Of a DNA stretch of 64,000 nucleotides, positions 27,207-37,271 are shown piece after piece; position 1 is the stretch's first letter, and every line of letters starts with the position of its first letter. The notes beneath the pieces were generated by a model. It was not told the origin of the DNA, ran no database searches, and was given only the letters and a program-made list of their open reading frames with translations. Position numbers and translations under genes: made by a program. This DNA comes from a bacterium (lineage in GTDB: Bacteria; Cyanobacteriota; Vampirovibrionia; Gastranaerophilales; Gastranaerophilaceae): contig JAFQNF010000040.1 in assembly GCA_017396025.1 (NCBI GenBank), positions 47,984 to 111,983 on the forward strand, given 5' to 3'.

Positions 27207-28672
27207 TATATTACCTCCGCAAATACTTTTTTTGCTTCTTCTCTATCATCAAAATGGATTGTCTCATTCTTTAAAATTTGATAATCCTCGTGTCCTTTTC
27301 CTGCTATTACTATAACATCTTCTGGATTAGAAATTGTTTTTAAAAATTTTATTGCAATTCCTCTATCGGGTTCAACAAAAATTCTCTGGGTATCAACAGT
27401 TTTAATTCCTGTCATAATATCGGAAATGATTAACTGCGGATCTTCACTTCTTGGATTATCGGAAGTTATAACCACTTTATCAGATAAATCATCTGCTATT
27501 TTACCCATTTTAGGACGTTTTGTAGTATCCCTATCACCACCACAACCAAATAAACAAATTAGTTTAGATGTATCTGGGGTTAATTCTCTTGCCGCTTTTA
27601 ATACATTTTCAAGTCCATCAGGAGTATGCGCATAATCCACAATAACAAGTGGTTTTTTTGTAACTATTTCAAATCTGCCTGCAACACTTTTTGTTTTTTC
27701 TAAAGCACTAATTATAATTTTGTAATCAATACCCATAGCCAACGCTCCAGCAAAAGCTGCTAAAGCATTATAAATACTAAACATACCATTCAAGTGCAAG
27801 TTCATTTTTTCTGATTTTCCATCAAATTTAACCGTAAATTTAGCACCATCAATAGAAAAATCAATATCAACAGCTCTTACATCTGCATCATTTTTAACCC
27901 CATAAGTGTATGTTTTAACCCCATTTGGAACAACAGATAAGAAGTCTTTTGAATACTCATCATCAGCGTTAATAACAGCAAAAGAACCTTCTTTTAAATT
28001 TTCGAATAAAATTGCTTTTGCCTTAAAATAATTTCTCATTGTAATGTGATAATCTAAATGGTCTTGAGTTAAATTAGTAACAATTGCGCCATTAAAATCA
28101 CAACAACCAACACGATTTTGTTCCAACGAATGCGAACTTACTTCCATTACAACATTTTTTATTTCATTATCTGCCATCAACCTTAAATCACGTTGAAGTT
28201 CTGGTGGTTGCGGTGTTGTATGCTTTGCATCTTTGTATTCATCATTACTTGAAAGCTTATAACCCAATGTTCCAATAAGAGCGCACTTTTCACTATTTTC
28301 TTCTAAAATTCTTTGCAAAAGATGAGTAACTGTTGTTTTACCATTAGTACCAGTTACACCATATAAATTAATTTTTTTAGATGGCTCAGCATAAAAAGCT
28401 GCAGCAATATTTGCCATTGTCCTTTTTGTGTCATCTACAATAATTTGTGGAACATTTAAAGGCATTTCTTCTTCACAAAATAGAGCAACAGCACCTTTTT
28501 CAACAGCACTAGCTGCATATTCATGTCCATCTGAAGCCTCACCTCTAATGCAAATAAAAATATCACCCTTTTTTGTTGTTAAAGAATTATATGAAATTCC
28601 CTGAACATCAACATCAACAAAGTTTTTCACTTGATACTCATCTAATAATTTAACTACATCTTTTAACAACAT
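27206..28672 (-). CDS. murE: UDP-MurNAc-tripeptide synthetase
   Basis: A 488-aa Mur ligase adding the third stem-peptide residue. The ATP loop is GVTGTNGKTTVTH (about 104-116), HTTPQPPELQRDL near 150 contacts the substrate, and SDNPRSEDP near 400 is the DNPR motif typical of meso-diaminopimelate-specific enzymes. It sits in the dcw order rsmH-ftsL-ftsI-murE, here followed by gpsA rather than murF/mraY. Confidence 0.96.
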   Translation of the reverse strand: MLLKDVVKLLDEYQVKNFVDVDVQGISYNSLTTKKGDIFICIRGEASDGHEYAASAVEKGAVALFCEEEMPLNVPQIIVDDTKRTMANIAAAFYAEPSKKINLYGVTGTNGKTTVTHLLQRILEENSEKCALIGTLGYKLSSNDEYKDAKHTTPQPPELQRDLRLMADNEIKNVVMEVSSHSLEQNRVGCCDFNGAIVTNLTQDHLDYHITMRNYFKAKAILFENLKEGSFAVINADDEYSKDFLSVVPNGVKTYTYGVKNDADVRAVDIDFSIDGAKFTVKFDGKSEKMNLHLNGMFSIYNALAAFAGALAMGIDYKIIISALEKTKSVAGRFEIVTKKPLVIVDYAHTPDGLENVLKAARELTPDTSKLICLFGCGGDRDTTKRPKMGKIADDLSDKVVITSDNPRSEDPQLIISDIMTGIKTVDTQRIFVEPDRGIAIKFLKTISNPEDVIVIAGKGHEDYQILKNETIHFDDREEAKKVFAEVI

Positions 28673-28690
28673 ATCCTTACCACCTTTTTA

Positions 28691-30409
28691 TTATTCTACA
28701 ACATTTTTGTCTGGCGGGATATTTAAAATTCTCGCACATTGATTTGCAACTTCTTTAAATACAGGTGCTGCAACAGTATTACCCCATACAGGACCACCTG
28801 TCGATGCAGAGTCTATTACAACATAAATTAAAATCTGAGGGTCACTTGCAGGTAAATAACCTATTACAGATGCATATAATTGGTCAGAAAAACCCTTTTT
28901 ACCTTCTTTTGGTTTTCTAGATGTTCCTGTTTTGCCAGCAACTGTATATTTATCAAGATTTATATATGATTTTGAGTTAGAAACACTCTTAGCTAACAAT
29001 TCTGTAACTATTTTAGCTGTTTCTGGACTAATAGCTTGGATTTTCTGAATTTTCTCTACCTCTTCTTCTGGAGAATATTTTATTACATGCGGCGTCACTC
29101 TTACACCACCATTTGCCAAAGCAGATACCGCACTTACCATTTGCATTGTTGTTACAGATGCACCATAGCCATAGCCCATAGTAGCTTGTCTAGACATATC
29201 CCACTTAAATGCTTTTGGTAACAATCCAGATGATTCACCGGCCAAATCTATTCCGCTTTTTTTACCAATACCAAGGTTTGATAATATTGTATAAAATTCA
29301 CCAGCAGACATCATCATTGCAATATTTGCACTACCAACATTACTAGAGTGTTCCAGCAAATAAACAAGGTTTATCATGCCTGGATTTGGATGTTTATGAT
29401 AGTCATAATTTTGGATAGTCCACTTTCCAAGCTTCATTTTACCAGTATCTAAAATTTTTGTATTTGGTTTTATTTTTCCACTTTCAATGCCAGCTGCGAC
29501 TGTTAGTGTTTTAAAAGTAGATCCTGGTGGATAAACATCTGTAAGAGTCCAATTTTTAAGCCTTTCTGCAGATGTTTTTTTATAGTTATTCGGGTTATAT
29601 CTTGGATAAACAGCATAGCCTAGTATCTCACCATTTTTAGGATTCATAACAATAACACTTCCACGAGAAGCCTTTTTGTCATTAATCATATTTAAAAGTT
29701 CACGTTCACATACGTGCTGAATCGCAGAATCAATAGTTAATGTAACTGTTTTACCAACTTGAGGTGTTGCTGCAAGAACGGGGTCTGTAGATGTTTCATA
29801 AATAATATCTCCTCGTGGTGTTCTTTGAACAGAAACATCTTGTTCCACATCTTCTAATTTTTCTTTTGCTGTTAATTCAACACCAGAAGCTGTGTCTGCA
29901 TCTGGATTATAATAACCAATAATATGAGCAGCAAGCTCATCTTGAGGATAAACACGTTCATTCTTTTTATCCAAGCTCAATTCTCTTAAGCCAAGTTTTT
30001 TTATAGTTTCTGCGGTTTGCCTGTCAACATCTTTCTTTAAAAGAATTACTGTTGAACCTCTATTTATAGAATTTATTATTGACTTTTTATCTATATCTAA
30101 ATACGGCGACAAAATTTCCGCCAATTCTTCTGGTGTATGGTCAAAATATTCTCTGTGCGCATATAAATTATATGAAGTTTGGTCAACAGCCAAACGAACA
30201 CCATTTCTATCAACAATTTGACCACGCATAATAAAATTTTTGCTATATCTTTGATTTTTAGCTTTTACGCGATAATGTTTTATATCAACGATTTGAAGCA
30301 AAAACAAATAAACAATAGAAATACAAAATAATCCCAACAAAAAGATGTGCGCTATTTTAACACGCTTTTCTATCATCTTTATTTTATCATTTTCACTTTT
30401 TTGACTCAT
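28691..30409 (-). CDS. ftsI: Class B penicillin-binding protein / cell-division transpeptidase (FtsI/PBP2-type)
   Basis: A 572-aa septal transpeptidase. A short N-terminus and a single membrane helix (about 20-42) are followed by the dimerisation domain (RGQIVDRNGVRLA near 63). The catalytic domain has SxxK (PPGSTFKTLTV near 288), SxN (SSNVGSANIA near 340) and KTG (GKTGTSRKP near 503). I chose the ATG at 30409 because it is preceded by TAGGG and gives the usual single-helix topology. The frame can be extended to a TTG at 30490, which would overlap ftsL and add a second helix without a ribosome site. Confidence 0.94.
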   Translation of the reverse strand: MSQKSENDKIKMIEKRVKIAHIFLLGLFCISIVYLFLLQIVDIKHYRVKAKNQRYSKNFIMRGQIVDRNGVRLAVDQTSYNLYAHREYFDHTPEELAEILSPYLDIDKKSIINSINRGSTVILLKKDVDRQTAETIKKLGLRELSLDKKNERVYPQDELAAHIIGYYNPDADTASGVELTAKEKLEDVEQDVSVQRTPRGDIIYETSTDPVLAATPQVGKTVTLTIDSAIQHVCERELLNMINDKKASRGSVIVMNPKNGEILGYAVYPRYNPNNYKKTSAERLKNWTLTDVYPPGSTFKTLTVAAGIESGKIKPNTKILDTGKMKLGKWTIQNYDYHKHPNPGMINLVYLLEHSSNVGSANIAMMMSAGEFYTILSNLGIGKKSGIDLAGESSGLLPKAFKWDMSRQATMGYGYGASVTTMQMVSAVSALANGGVRVTPHVIKYSPEEEVEKIQKIQAISPETAKIVTELLAKSVSNSKSYINLDKYTVAGKTGTSRKPKEGKKGFSDQLYASVIGYLPASDPQILIYVVIDSASTGGPVWGNTVAAPVFKEVANQCARILNIPPDKNVVE

Positions 30410-30471
30410 ACCACAAAACCCTATAAACAAGGTAACACAAAGTAATACAAAGAGAAAATAATTAACTAAAT

Positions 30472-30918
30472 TTAATATCCGATAGACCAATTATAATTAA
30501 CAGGTATTGGCACAATTTTATGACTAGACATATCATTCACAGCAGGAATTTCCATCACTTTTTTTGCTGTATCTAAAAGAGTTCTATCTGCAATTATAGT
30601 ATCAACTTTATTAAAAGAATGAAGATTATCAATTTTATTTTGAAGTTCAATGTTTTCATTAGTTAGCGCAACAATTTCTCTGCCAAGAGAATTCATTGTT
30701 TTCTCTCCATCAGAAACAAAATAATAACTAACCAAAGACAAAACCACCAATCCTAAAAGGATCATACTTAAAAATTTATTTAATTTTTCAGCAGAAGATG
30801 TTCTTACGGCATGTTTAGGGAAACGTCCGTAAATAACAGGATTAGTAACAGGACTAGCAACTACCTGTTGTCCATACATGTATGTTGTATCAACATATCT
30901 TATTGAACTTCTGCTCAA
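30472..30918 (-). CDS. ftsL: FtsL-like cell-division protein
   Basis: A 148-aa bitopic protein with a ~45-residue cytoplasmic N-terminus, a membrane helix (LSMILLGLVVLSLVSYYFV, about 50-68), and a heptad-like coiled coil (ALTNENIELQNKIDNL). Sequence alone is weak, but position between rsmH and ftsI makes FtsL the natural call. It starts at TTG behind GGGGAG. Confidence 0.75.
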   Translation of the reverse strand: MSRSSIRYVDTTYMYGQQVVASPVTNPVIYGRFPKHAVRTSSAEKLNKFLSMILLGLVVLSLVSYYFVSDGEKTMNSLGREIVALTNENIELQNKIDNLHSFNKVDTIIADRTLLDTAKKVMEIPAVNDMSSHKIVPIPVNYNWSIGY

Positions 30919-30937
30919 TTATTTCTCCCCTGAGTGA

Positions 30938-31870
30938 TTATTTTTTGTTTATTTTTCTGGCAATTCTCAGTTTTGCCGACCTAGACGGTGGATTAATTTT
31001 AACTTCTTCCTCGCTTGCCATATAAGGTTTTTTGTTAATTAATTCAAGCAAAGGCTCATTATAATCAAACACACCTTGTTCCCCAACCCATTCCCTAGAA
31101 TAGTGTTTAAAAAATTGCTTAACTATTCTATCCTCCAAGGAATGGAATGTTACTACTGATAGTATAGCACCATTCGCTAATAAAGTAAGCACATCATTTA
31201 ATGTATTTTTAATATTGTCAAGTTCGTGATTTACCTCAATTCTGATTGCTTGAAAAACTCTTGTTGCAGGATGTATTCTAGATTTTATTCTAGGAGTAGC
31301 TTCAAAGATAATATCCACAAGGTCTTTGGTTGTTTCTATCTTCTTTGTTTTGCGAACCTCAATTATCTTTTTTGCAATTCTCTTAGAAAAGCGTTCTTCC
31401 CCGTATTCACTAAATATTCGGACTAATTCATCCTCTTTATAATCGTTAATAACATCATATGCGGTAAAATCAGCATCTTGGTTAAAACGCATGTCTAATT
31501 TTGAATCACTTAAAAAGCTGAAACCCCTTGTCTTTGAAGTCAATTGAGGGACAGAAGCACCCAAATCAAAAACAACTCCGCCTGTAATTTCTTTAATATT
31601 ATTTTCTGCTAAATATTTCTTAATGTTTGTATAAGAATCGTTTACAATCGTTAAATTTTCGTAATCTTTCAAGCGTTCCTTAGATGCATTAATTGCAGCA
31701 ATATCAACATCAAAAGAAATTAGTTTTCCAGAAGGTGAAATTCTTTGCAAAATAAGTTCACTATACCCGCCACCACCAAGTGTAGCGTCTATGTACAATT
31801 TACCCTTTTCGCACTCAAGCGCATCAACCGCTTCTTTTGCCATCACAGGATAATGTTTAAATTCCTGCAT
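30938..31870 (-). CDS. rsmH: 16S rRNA (cytosine-1402-N4)-methyltransferase
   Basis: A 310-aa MraW/RsmH enzyme. HYPVMAKEAVDAL opens the protein, DATLGGGGYSELIL (about 28-41) is the SAM loop, GVVFDLGASVPQL near 98 and RGFSFLSDSKLDMRF near 115 are family signatures, and VTFHSLEDRIVKQFF near 240 is diagnostic. GGGGAGATAA precedes the ATG. First gene of the division cluster, 57 bp downstream of prfA. Confidence 0.97.
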   Translation of the reverse strand: MQEFKHYPVMAKEAVDALECEKGKLYIDATLGGGGYSELILQRISPSGKLISFDVDIAAINASKERLKDYENLTIVNDSYTNIKKYLAENNIKEITGGVVFDLGASVPQLTSKTRGFSFLSDSKLDMRFNQDADFTAYDVINDYKEDELVRIFSEYGEERFSKRIAKKIIEVRKTKKIETTKDLVDIIFEATPRIKSRIHPATRVFQAIRIEVNHELDNIKNTLNDVLTLLANGAILSVVTFHSLEDRIVKQFFKHYSREWVGEQGVFDYNEPLLELINKKPYMASEEEVKINPPSRSAKLRIARKINKK

Positions 31871-31926
31871 TTATCTCCCCAATCTGATTTTTAAAAAGCC
31901 GCCACAATTGTAGCGGCTAAAAAATT

Positions 31927-33009
31927 TTAATTAATTTCTGCCAATTTTTCAAGTTTTAACTTTTGGTCATGAGTCATTAGCAAATTCAATAAATCATCTA
32001 AGTCTCCATCTATTACAGTCCAAACATTTAAGTTTTGACCAATTCTATGGTCAGTTAAACGACCTTGAGGGAAGTTGTATGTTCTAATACGTTCAGAACG
32101 GTCACCCGTACCAACTTGAGAACGTCTTAAATCTGTAACTTCTTTCATTTGTTTTTGAACTTCAATATCATAAAGTTTTGCTTTTAAGATTTGCAAAGCT
32201 CTTTCTTTATTTTGAAGTTGAGAACGTTCTTCAGTACAGAAAATCATAATTCCTGTTGGTTTGTGGAATACACGAGCAGCTGTTTCAACTTTGTTTACGT
32301 TTTGACCACCAGCGCCACCTGAACGTGCCGTTGAAATTTCGATATCATTCATGTTTAATTCAACTTCAACATCATCAACTTCTGGCATAACGGCAACTGT
32401 AGCTGTTGACGTATGAACTCTGCCTTGTGATTCTGTAGCTGGAACTCTTTGAACACGGTGAACCCCAGATTCATATTTAAGTTTTGAATAAATGCTATCA
32501 CCTTTTATTGAAATAATAACTTCTGATACACCACCAGCTTCACAATCTGTTTTTGATAAAATTTGAGTTTGCCAACCTTGTTTATCAGCAAATTTCAAAT
32601 ACATTCTCATAAGGTCACCAGCGAAAATATTCGCCTCATCACCACCAGCAGAACCACGAATTTCAAGCATAATGTCTTTATCATCCATTGGGTCACGTGG
32701 CAATAAAAGAACCTTCATTTTTTCTTTAAGTTCTTCCATTTTAGCTTCATTATCAGAAATTTCACCGCGAAGAAACTCTCTCATTGTTTCGTCAGATTCA
32801 CTTTTTAAAAGTTCTTCTGCATCTTTTACAGCACTATCTGCATCTTTCCAAGCTTGATATGTTTCTACAGTTTCTTCCATTGCTTTTCTTTGTTTAGAAA
32901 GCGTTTTAAATCTGTTGTAATCTTGAATTACTTCAGGATCTGATAAAATTTGTCCTAATTCTGTGTACTTGCTTTCAATTTGCAAGATTTTATCAATCAT
33001 ATCTTTCAT
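31927..33009 (-). CDS. prfA: Peptide chain release factor 1
   Basis: A 360-aa class I release factor. The codon-recognition motif PATESQG (PxT type, recognising UAA/UAG) lies near 191, and the catalytic GGQ loop [15 protein letters not shown] is near 233. Full family length. Its start overlaps the thyX stop by one base. RF1 is modified on GGQ by PrmC, encoded at 55889. Confidence 0.97.
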   Translation of the reverse strand: MKDMIDKILQIESKYTELGQILSDPEVIQDYNRFKTLSKQRKAMEETVETYQAWKDADSAVKDAEELLKSESDETMREFLRGEISDNEAKMEELKEKMKVLLLPRDPMDDKDIMLEIRGSAGGDEANIFAGDLMRMYLKFADKQGWQTQILSKTDCEAGGVSEVIISIKGDSIYSKLKYESGVHRVQRVPATESQGRVHTSTATVAVMPEVDDVEVELNMNDIEISTARSGGAGGQNVNKVETAARVFHKPTGIMIFCTEERSQLQNKERALQILKAKLYDIEVQKQMKEVTDLRRSQVGTGDRSERIRTYNFPQGRLTDHRIGQNLNVWTVIDGDLDDLLNLLMTHDQKLKLEKLAEIN

Positions 33010-33713
33010 TATTGTTGTCCTTTAACCGGCATACGACCACAAGATTTATCTTCGTCGCAGAATCCAAATCTTTCACATTTTGGAACCAAGTAATCTTTTA
33101 ACCAAGGTTCTTCTTTAACTAATTCATCACACATTCTTTTTACAAGAATTCTAATTTCTGTTTGAGCACGTGTGCAAAGTCTTAAATTTGCAAGGTGAAT
33201 CATCTCCCTTAAATTCAAACTTGCAACCATAGAAGTTGAAGCAGCATTTGGAAGTACTGCACGAGCATCTTCCGCAGGAATTCCAGCTTCTGTAAGTTCC
33301 AAATAAAATTCAGAAACTTTTGACATAAATTCATCAAACTTCTTGTTTAATTCTTCATTTTTTTCAATTGTATTAGGAGTTAAATAATCAAATTGACCTT
33401 TTTCTTTAACATATCTTTGAGATTTTTGAGAAAAAGACATGTGTCTATGTCTTACCAGTTGATGAGAGCATGCTCTTGAAATATTAGAAATAGCAAAGCT
33501 AACTTGAATATGTTCAATTGTGCTGTAATGACCAGATGAAACAACACGGCTAATAAGTTTAAGCATTTTTTCTTCATCTTGAGCAGAATCGCAATCATAA
33601 ATATTTAAAGGAGAATCAGCACTATAACAAGTTCTACAAGCAGTATAAATTGTCTTAAGCATATTTTCTGGTTTAGATATCAACCTAACTTGTGCATATT
33701 TTTCTTGAGCCAT
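33009..33713 (-). CDS. thyX: Flavin-dependent thymidylate synthase
   Basis: A 234-aa ThyX that makes dTMP using FAD and methylene-tetrahydrofolate. The diagnostic RHRxxSxxxxSxR motif appears as [13 protein letters not shown] near 84-96, followed later by [15 protein letters not shown] chose the ATG at 33713 because GGAGGG lies just upstream; an in-frame start seven codons earlier has none. It is co-directional with rpmE and prfA. Confidence 0.95.
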   Translation of the reverse strand: MAQEKYAQVRLISKPENMLKTIYTACRTCYSADSPLNIYDCDSAQDEEKMLKLISRVVSSGHYSTIEHIQVSFAISNISRACSHQLVRHRHMSFSQKSQRYVKEKGQFDYLTPNTIEKNEELNKKFDEFMSKVSEFYLELTEAGIPAEDARAVLPNAASTSMVASLNLREMIHLANLRLCTRAQTEIRILVKRMCDELVKEEPWLKDYLVPKCERFGFCDEDKSCGRMPVKGQQ

Positions 33714-33732
33714 ATTTCCCTCCATTAAATAC

Positions 33733-33791
33733 AAAAACCCACTTTAGAAAGCGGGTATAAAAAAGCAGTGCTCCTCTGTGAAAAGCACTGC
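33733..33791 (-). terminator. Two consecutive terminators after rpmE
   Basis: On the minus strand the first hairpin is GCAGTGCT / AGCACTGC followed by six T (33791 to 33759). The second is ACCCGCTTT-cta-AAAGTGGGT followed by TTTT (33757 to 33733). Together they largely isolate rpmE from thyX. Confidence 0.85.
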
Positions 33792-33797
33792 AAAAAG

Positions 33798-33998
33798 CTA
33801 TTTTTGTTGGTAACGTTTTTTGAATTTTTCAATTCTACCTTCTGTGTCAACGATTTTTTGGTTGCCAGTGTAGAATGGGTGGCAGTTGTTACAAATTTCA
33901 ACTGTTAGGTTTTCAACAACTGAACCTGTTTCGATTTCATTACCACATACACATTTTATAACTGTTTTTTTGTAATCTGGATGTATTTCTTTTTTCAT
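33798..33998 (-). CDS. rpmE: Large ribosomal subunit protein bL31
   Basis: A 66-aa bL31 of the zinc-binding type, with CVCG near 14-17 and CNNC near 35-38, ending in [11 protein letters not shown] chose the second ATG (33998) because GAGGT is seven bases upstream of it and too close to the ATG at 34004. Confidence 0.96.
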   Translation of the reverse strand: MKKEIHPDYKKTVIKCVCGNEIETGSVVENLTVEICNNCHPFYTGNQKIVDTEGRIEKFKKRYQQK

Positions 33999-34118
33999 AA
34001 TCATTACCTCTATAATTTGTTTTCTTTGCTATAGAATTATAAACAGCTAAAAATTTTATATCAAGTAGATTTTAGACAATCTCAAAATTTGTAAACTTTT
34101 TTAATATAAAAAAACGAG

Positions 34119-34181
34119 TTGAAATTGATAAATTGTGGTATTATATTATTATATATTGTAGTATATAAGTCACATATGTGA
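34119..34181 (+). promoter_or_regulatory. Promoter and palindromic operator of the pilin-like gene
   Basis: TTGAAA (34119-34124) and TATATT (34142-34147) are separated by 17 bases, a near-consensus sigma-70 promoter. A perfect 12-bp palindrome, TCACATATGTGA (34170-34181), lies downstream in the leader just before the ribosome site. Confidence 0.6.
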
Positions 34182-34198
34182 GATATAAGGAATATTAA

Positions 34199-34834
34199 AT
34201 GAAAAAAGCATTTACTCTTTCTGAAGCACTGGTAACATTAGCGATCTTAGGGGTTTTGGCTGCAATCTTAATCCCAGTAATTGATAATGTGAGACCAGAC
34301 AAAGACAAGATTACATACAAAAAAGCTTTGTATACAATGCAAGGTGCGGTTTCTAATGCTTTAGATTCAACAGTTTATACAATGGCTGCTAATACACAAG
34401 CTTATTGGAAAGATGATTATTTCAAACCATCAGGACAATGCTCTGGAGCTGGTTGTGGCGAACATATGTTCTGTCAATCTTTAGCAGACACAATGAACAC
34501 ATCAGGAAAAGTAAGATGTAAAACTTCAGAACTTGATGGTGGTGCAAGTTCATATGAGCAACCAAACTTTGTTACATCTGACGGTGTAAGGTTCTGGGGC
34601 TTAGAAGGATACAAATGGGATCAAGAAGGCAACCAAGCACGTGAAATTTATGTGGATCGCCAAATGAGCACTGATGAACTTAAAAAAGTAAAAACACTAA
34701 GAGACCAAAGTGGCGAAGGCATGAAAATAAGAGTTTGGTACGACGGTAAAATTGATACTGGTGATTCAGAAGATTATGACTACGTTAACGAGCTTATTGA
34801 GACATCACTTCAAGTTACAAACAAGAAAGATTAA
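34199..34834 (+). CDS. Type IV pilin-like / pseudopilin protein
   Basis: A 211-aa protein with a class-III prepilin leader, KKAFTLSEALVTLAILGVLA, in which cleavage before F4 would leave the usual Glu at +5. A hydrophobic stalk helix and a globular domain with four cysteines follow. The family includes type IV pilins and type II secretion pseudopilins. No assembly genes lie nearby. AAGGAAT precedes the ATG. Confidence 0.85.
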   Translation: MKKAFTLSEALVTLAILGVLAAILIPVIDNVRPDKDKITYKKALYTMQGAVSNALDSTVYTMAANTQAYWKDDYFKPSGQCSGAGCGEHMFCQSLADTMNTSGKVRCKTSELDGGASSYEQPNFVTSDGVRFWGLEGYKWDQEGNQAREIYVDRQMSTDELKKVKTLRDQSGEGMKIRVWYDGKIDTGDSEDYDYVNELIETSLQVTNKKD

Positions 34835-34850
34835 TTACAAAAACATAACA

Positions 34851-34881
34851 AAAAGAACCAGCAAAAACTGGTTCTTTTTTT
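34851..34881 (+). terminator. Terminator after the pilin-like gene
   Basis: A GAACCAG / CTGGTTC stem with a 6-nt A-rich loop is followed by seven T. Confidence 0.9.
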
Positions 34882-34926
34882 ATATTTATTGTTAAATAGT
34901 ACTTATCTAGAATTTAGGAGATAAGT

Positions 34927-35736
34927 ATGAGCGAAAAATTACAAGCACAAATCGGTATTATTGGCGGAAGTGGATTTTATAGTTTCTTTGAAGAAGCTGG
35001 TACAAATTGCGAAGAAGTTGTTATTGATACTCCTTATGGACAACCTTCTGACCCAATAACAATCGGTGAGTTATTTGGCAAGAAAGTTGCTTTCATTCCA
35101 AGACACGGAAGAGACCACAGATTTTTACCTCATACAGTAAACTATAGAGCAAATGTTTGGGCATTAAAATCATTAGGTTGCACACGAGTTATTTCACCTT
35201 GTGCTTCAGGAAGCTTACAAACAAATGTAAAACCAGGTGAATTTGTAGTTTGTGACCAATTCGTTGATTGGACAGATGGAAGAAAAAACACTTTCTTTGA
35301 AGGTCCCGAATGTGTTCACCCTAGCGCAGCTGATCCGTATTGCCCAGAATTAAGAAAAATAGCCATTGAACAAGCAAAAAAACTAGGAATTACAGTTCAT
35401 GAAACAGGAACTGTTGTTGTTATCAATGGCCCAAGATTTTCTACAAAATCAGAATCTAAATTTTTCACAAATCAAGGTTGGGAAGTAATCAACATGAGCC
35501 AATACCCAGAAGTTCATTTGGTTCACGAACTTGATATGTGTCCTATTACAATTGCGTTAATTACAGATTATGACGCTGGTCTAGTTGGCGATGTTCCACC
35601 TGTAACTCACCAAGAAGTCATGCAGGTATTTAAATCTAACATTGCAAATCTTAAAAAATTATTAGTAGCAATTATAGAAAACATTCCAGTAGAAAGAAAT
35701 AACTGCGAATGCCATAATACATCACACACTTCATAA
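34927..35736 (+). CDS. mtnP: S-methyl-5'-thioadenosine phosphorylase
   Basis: A 269-aa nucleoside phosphorylase that splits methylthioadenosine for methionine and adenine salvage. The phosphate loop is IGIIGGSGFYSF (residues 8-19). IPRHGRDHRFLPHTVNYRAN (near 59-78), SPCASGSL, and INMSQYPEV near 190 match the MTAP rather than the purine-nucleoside branch. Ribosome site TTAGGAGAT. Followed by yggT after 10 bp. Confidence 0.95.
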   Translation: MSEKLQAQIGIIGGSGFYSFFEEAGTNCEEVVIDTPYGQPSDPITIGELFGKKVAFIPRHGRDHRFLPHTVNYRANVWALKSLGCTRVISPCASGSLQTNVKPGEFVVCDQFVDWTDGRKNTFFEGPECVHPSAADPYCPELRKIAIEQAKKLGITVHETGTVVVINGPRFSTKSESKFFTNQGWEVINMSQYPEVHLVHELDMCPITIALITDYDAGLVGDVPPVTHQEVMQVFKSNIANLKKLLVAIIENIPVERNNCECHNTSHTS

Positions 35737-35746
35737 GGGTAAAAGA

Positions 35747-36010
35747 ATGATATCATTTGCAGTTAGCTTATTATTTAAGTTTATTTATTTAGTAATCTTA
35801 ATTGTAGTCCTTTTAAGTTGGATTCCAATTTTTGATAGAAGAAAAGAACCAATTGCTACTCTAATAAAAATATATAGCGCAATAATGGCACCATTTAAGG
35901 CTATCATCCCACCTATAGGTATGATTGATATTTCACCATTAATTGCATTTATCGTATTACAAATTTTAGAACAAGCAATTATAAGAACACTATTATCTTT
36001 TGGTCTTTAA
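35747..36010 (+). CDS. YggT-family membrane protein
   Basis: An 87-aa protein with two membrane helices separated by a polar loop and the family-typical LLSWIPIFD and PIGMIDISPLIAF blocks. YggT proteins of cyanobacteria and plastids (YlmG/CCB3) affect nucleoid distribution and membrane-complex biogenesis. It follows mtnP. Confidence 0.85.
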   Translation: MISFAVSLLFKFIYLVILIVVLLSWIPIFDRRKEPIATLIKIYSAIMAPFKAIIPPIGMIDISPLIAFIVLQILEQAIIRTLLSFGL

Positions 36011-36655
36011 TTAGCCCATAATTAACCACAGTATTTTTCGGCATCCTTTTGCAATCAATAATGCAAGGATGCCAAATACTATGTCATATAATATTTTAGA
36101 TAAAGATTGATAATATATCCAATTAGATACAAAGTGTATAGAGTCGTGTCTAAACAATGCAATGATTGCCATATATATTGTTCCAATAACGTGAACAGTA
36201 AGTACGCCATATAGAACAGCTTTTATTAAAATTAAGACAGAATTATCACGTTTTAGTTCTTTAGCGGTCAAAAGCACAGCAAATATGTATGCAAAAATAT
36301 ATCCAAAATTATATTGAAATACATAAGAAAGCCCACCACCCAGTGCAAAAACAGGGAACCAAGGACTTAATCCCAAAAACACGTATATTAATATTGCTAA
36401 TAGTCCCCAACATTCACCTAAAAAAGCTGCTATAAATATTACGATAGGAATTTGAGGAATATATTCAAACTTAAGATAACTTCCAAGCCCCATATCAGCA
36501 GGAATATTAAAATTTATTCTTATTTGAGTAAACGTAGCAATAATTAAAAGAACAACACACAAAAACACAAGAGCTACAGTACCAAGACAAAATCTAATTC
36601 TTGTATTTTCCTTATGAAATTTTTTTATTCCTGCTTTTACCCTCTTATTCATCAT
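36011..36655 (-). CDS. bioY: BioY-type biotin ECF transporter substrate-binding protein
   Basis: A 214-aa membrane protein with about six helices. QIPIVIFIAAFLG, followed by a GLSPWFPVFALGGGLSYVFQYNFGYI block (shown here in part), matches the BioY S-component fold. Upstream residues form a cytoplasmic helix. BioY imports biotin, alone or with the EcfAT module. I chose the ATG at 36655 because the earlier TTG lies on top of the ribosome site. It overlaps the end of the acetyltransferase gene, so the two are coupled. Confidence 0.8.
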   Translation of the reverse strand: MMNKRVKAGIKKFHKENTRIRFCLGTVALVFLCVVLLIIATFTQIRINFNIPADMGLGSYLKFEYIPQIPIVIFIAAFLGECWGLLAILIYVFLGLSPWFPVFALGGGLSYVFQYNFGYIFAYIFAVLLTAKELKRDNSVLILIKAVLYGVLTVHVIGTIYMAIIALFRHDSIHFVSNWIYYQSLSKILYDIVFGILALLIAKGCRKILWLIMG

Positions 36656-37172
36656 AGCAAGCTTCAACCTTGTTAATGTTTTCTTTTAGTGTTTGAAAAT
36701 TATTTTTAAATTTATCATACCAAATATTTTGAGTAAACATAATAATAGCATTTTCACCATTATCTTGATAATAATTTTTCCTCATGCCTATAGATTCAAA
36801 AAGAAATTTTTCATACAGAGAAATTGCTGGAATATTACTTTCTCTAACTTCTAGCGTAATATACTTAACCATATCTTTATAACAATCTTCGATTGCTTTT
36901 ATTAAAAGAACTTGAGCCAATTGTAAATTTCTAAATTCAGGATGAACCGCAAGTGTTGTTATATGTGCTTCTTCAAATATATGCCAAACTCCAATATAAG
37001 ATAATACTTTTTCATTCACATCTTTTGAACAATAATAATGAGCTAAATTATTTGAAATTTCATTATAAAATGAATCTTTTGACCAATGATGATTTGGATG
37101 AACAAGTTTTTCTATTTCAAAAACTTCTTCAACATCTTCTTTTGTCATTTTTAAAACATTAATTTTTTGCAT
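36645..37172 (-). CDS. rimI: GNAT N-acetyltransferase, RimI-like
   Basis: A 175-aa acetyltransferase. The acetyl-CoA binding region is TLAVHPEFRNLQLAQVLL near 78-95, followed by LEVRESNIPAISLYEKFLF near 112-130, which closely resembles RimI. RimI acetylates the N-terminus of ribosomal protein bS18. The C-terminus is about 20 residues longer than in E. coli RimI. AGAGGATG precedes the chosen ATG. Confidence 0.85.
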   Translation of the reverse strand: MQKINVLKMTKEDVEEVFEIEKLVHPNHHWSKDSFYNEISNNLAHYYCSKDVNEKVLSYIGVWHIFEEAHITTLAVHPEFRNLQLAQVLLIKAIEDCYKDMVKYITLEVRESNIPAISLYEKFLFESIGMRKNYYQDNGENAIIMFTQNIWYDKFKNNFQTLKENINKVEACYDE

Positions 37173-37271
37173 ACGCACATCCTCTGTAAATTTTAGCACA
37201 ATACTAACAATTTTTAAATTTACGTTTTTTCATGCAAACGAATAAGTGTTTCAATAAGGAGTTATATAATA

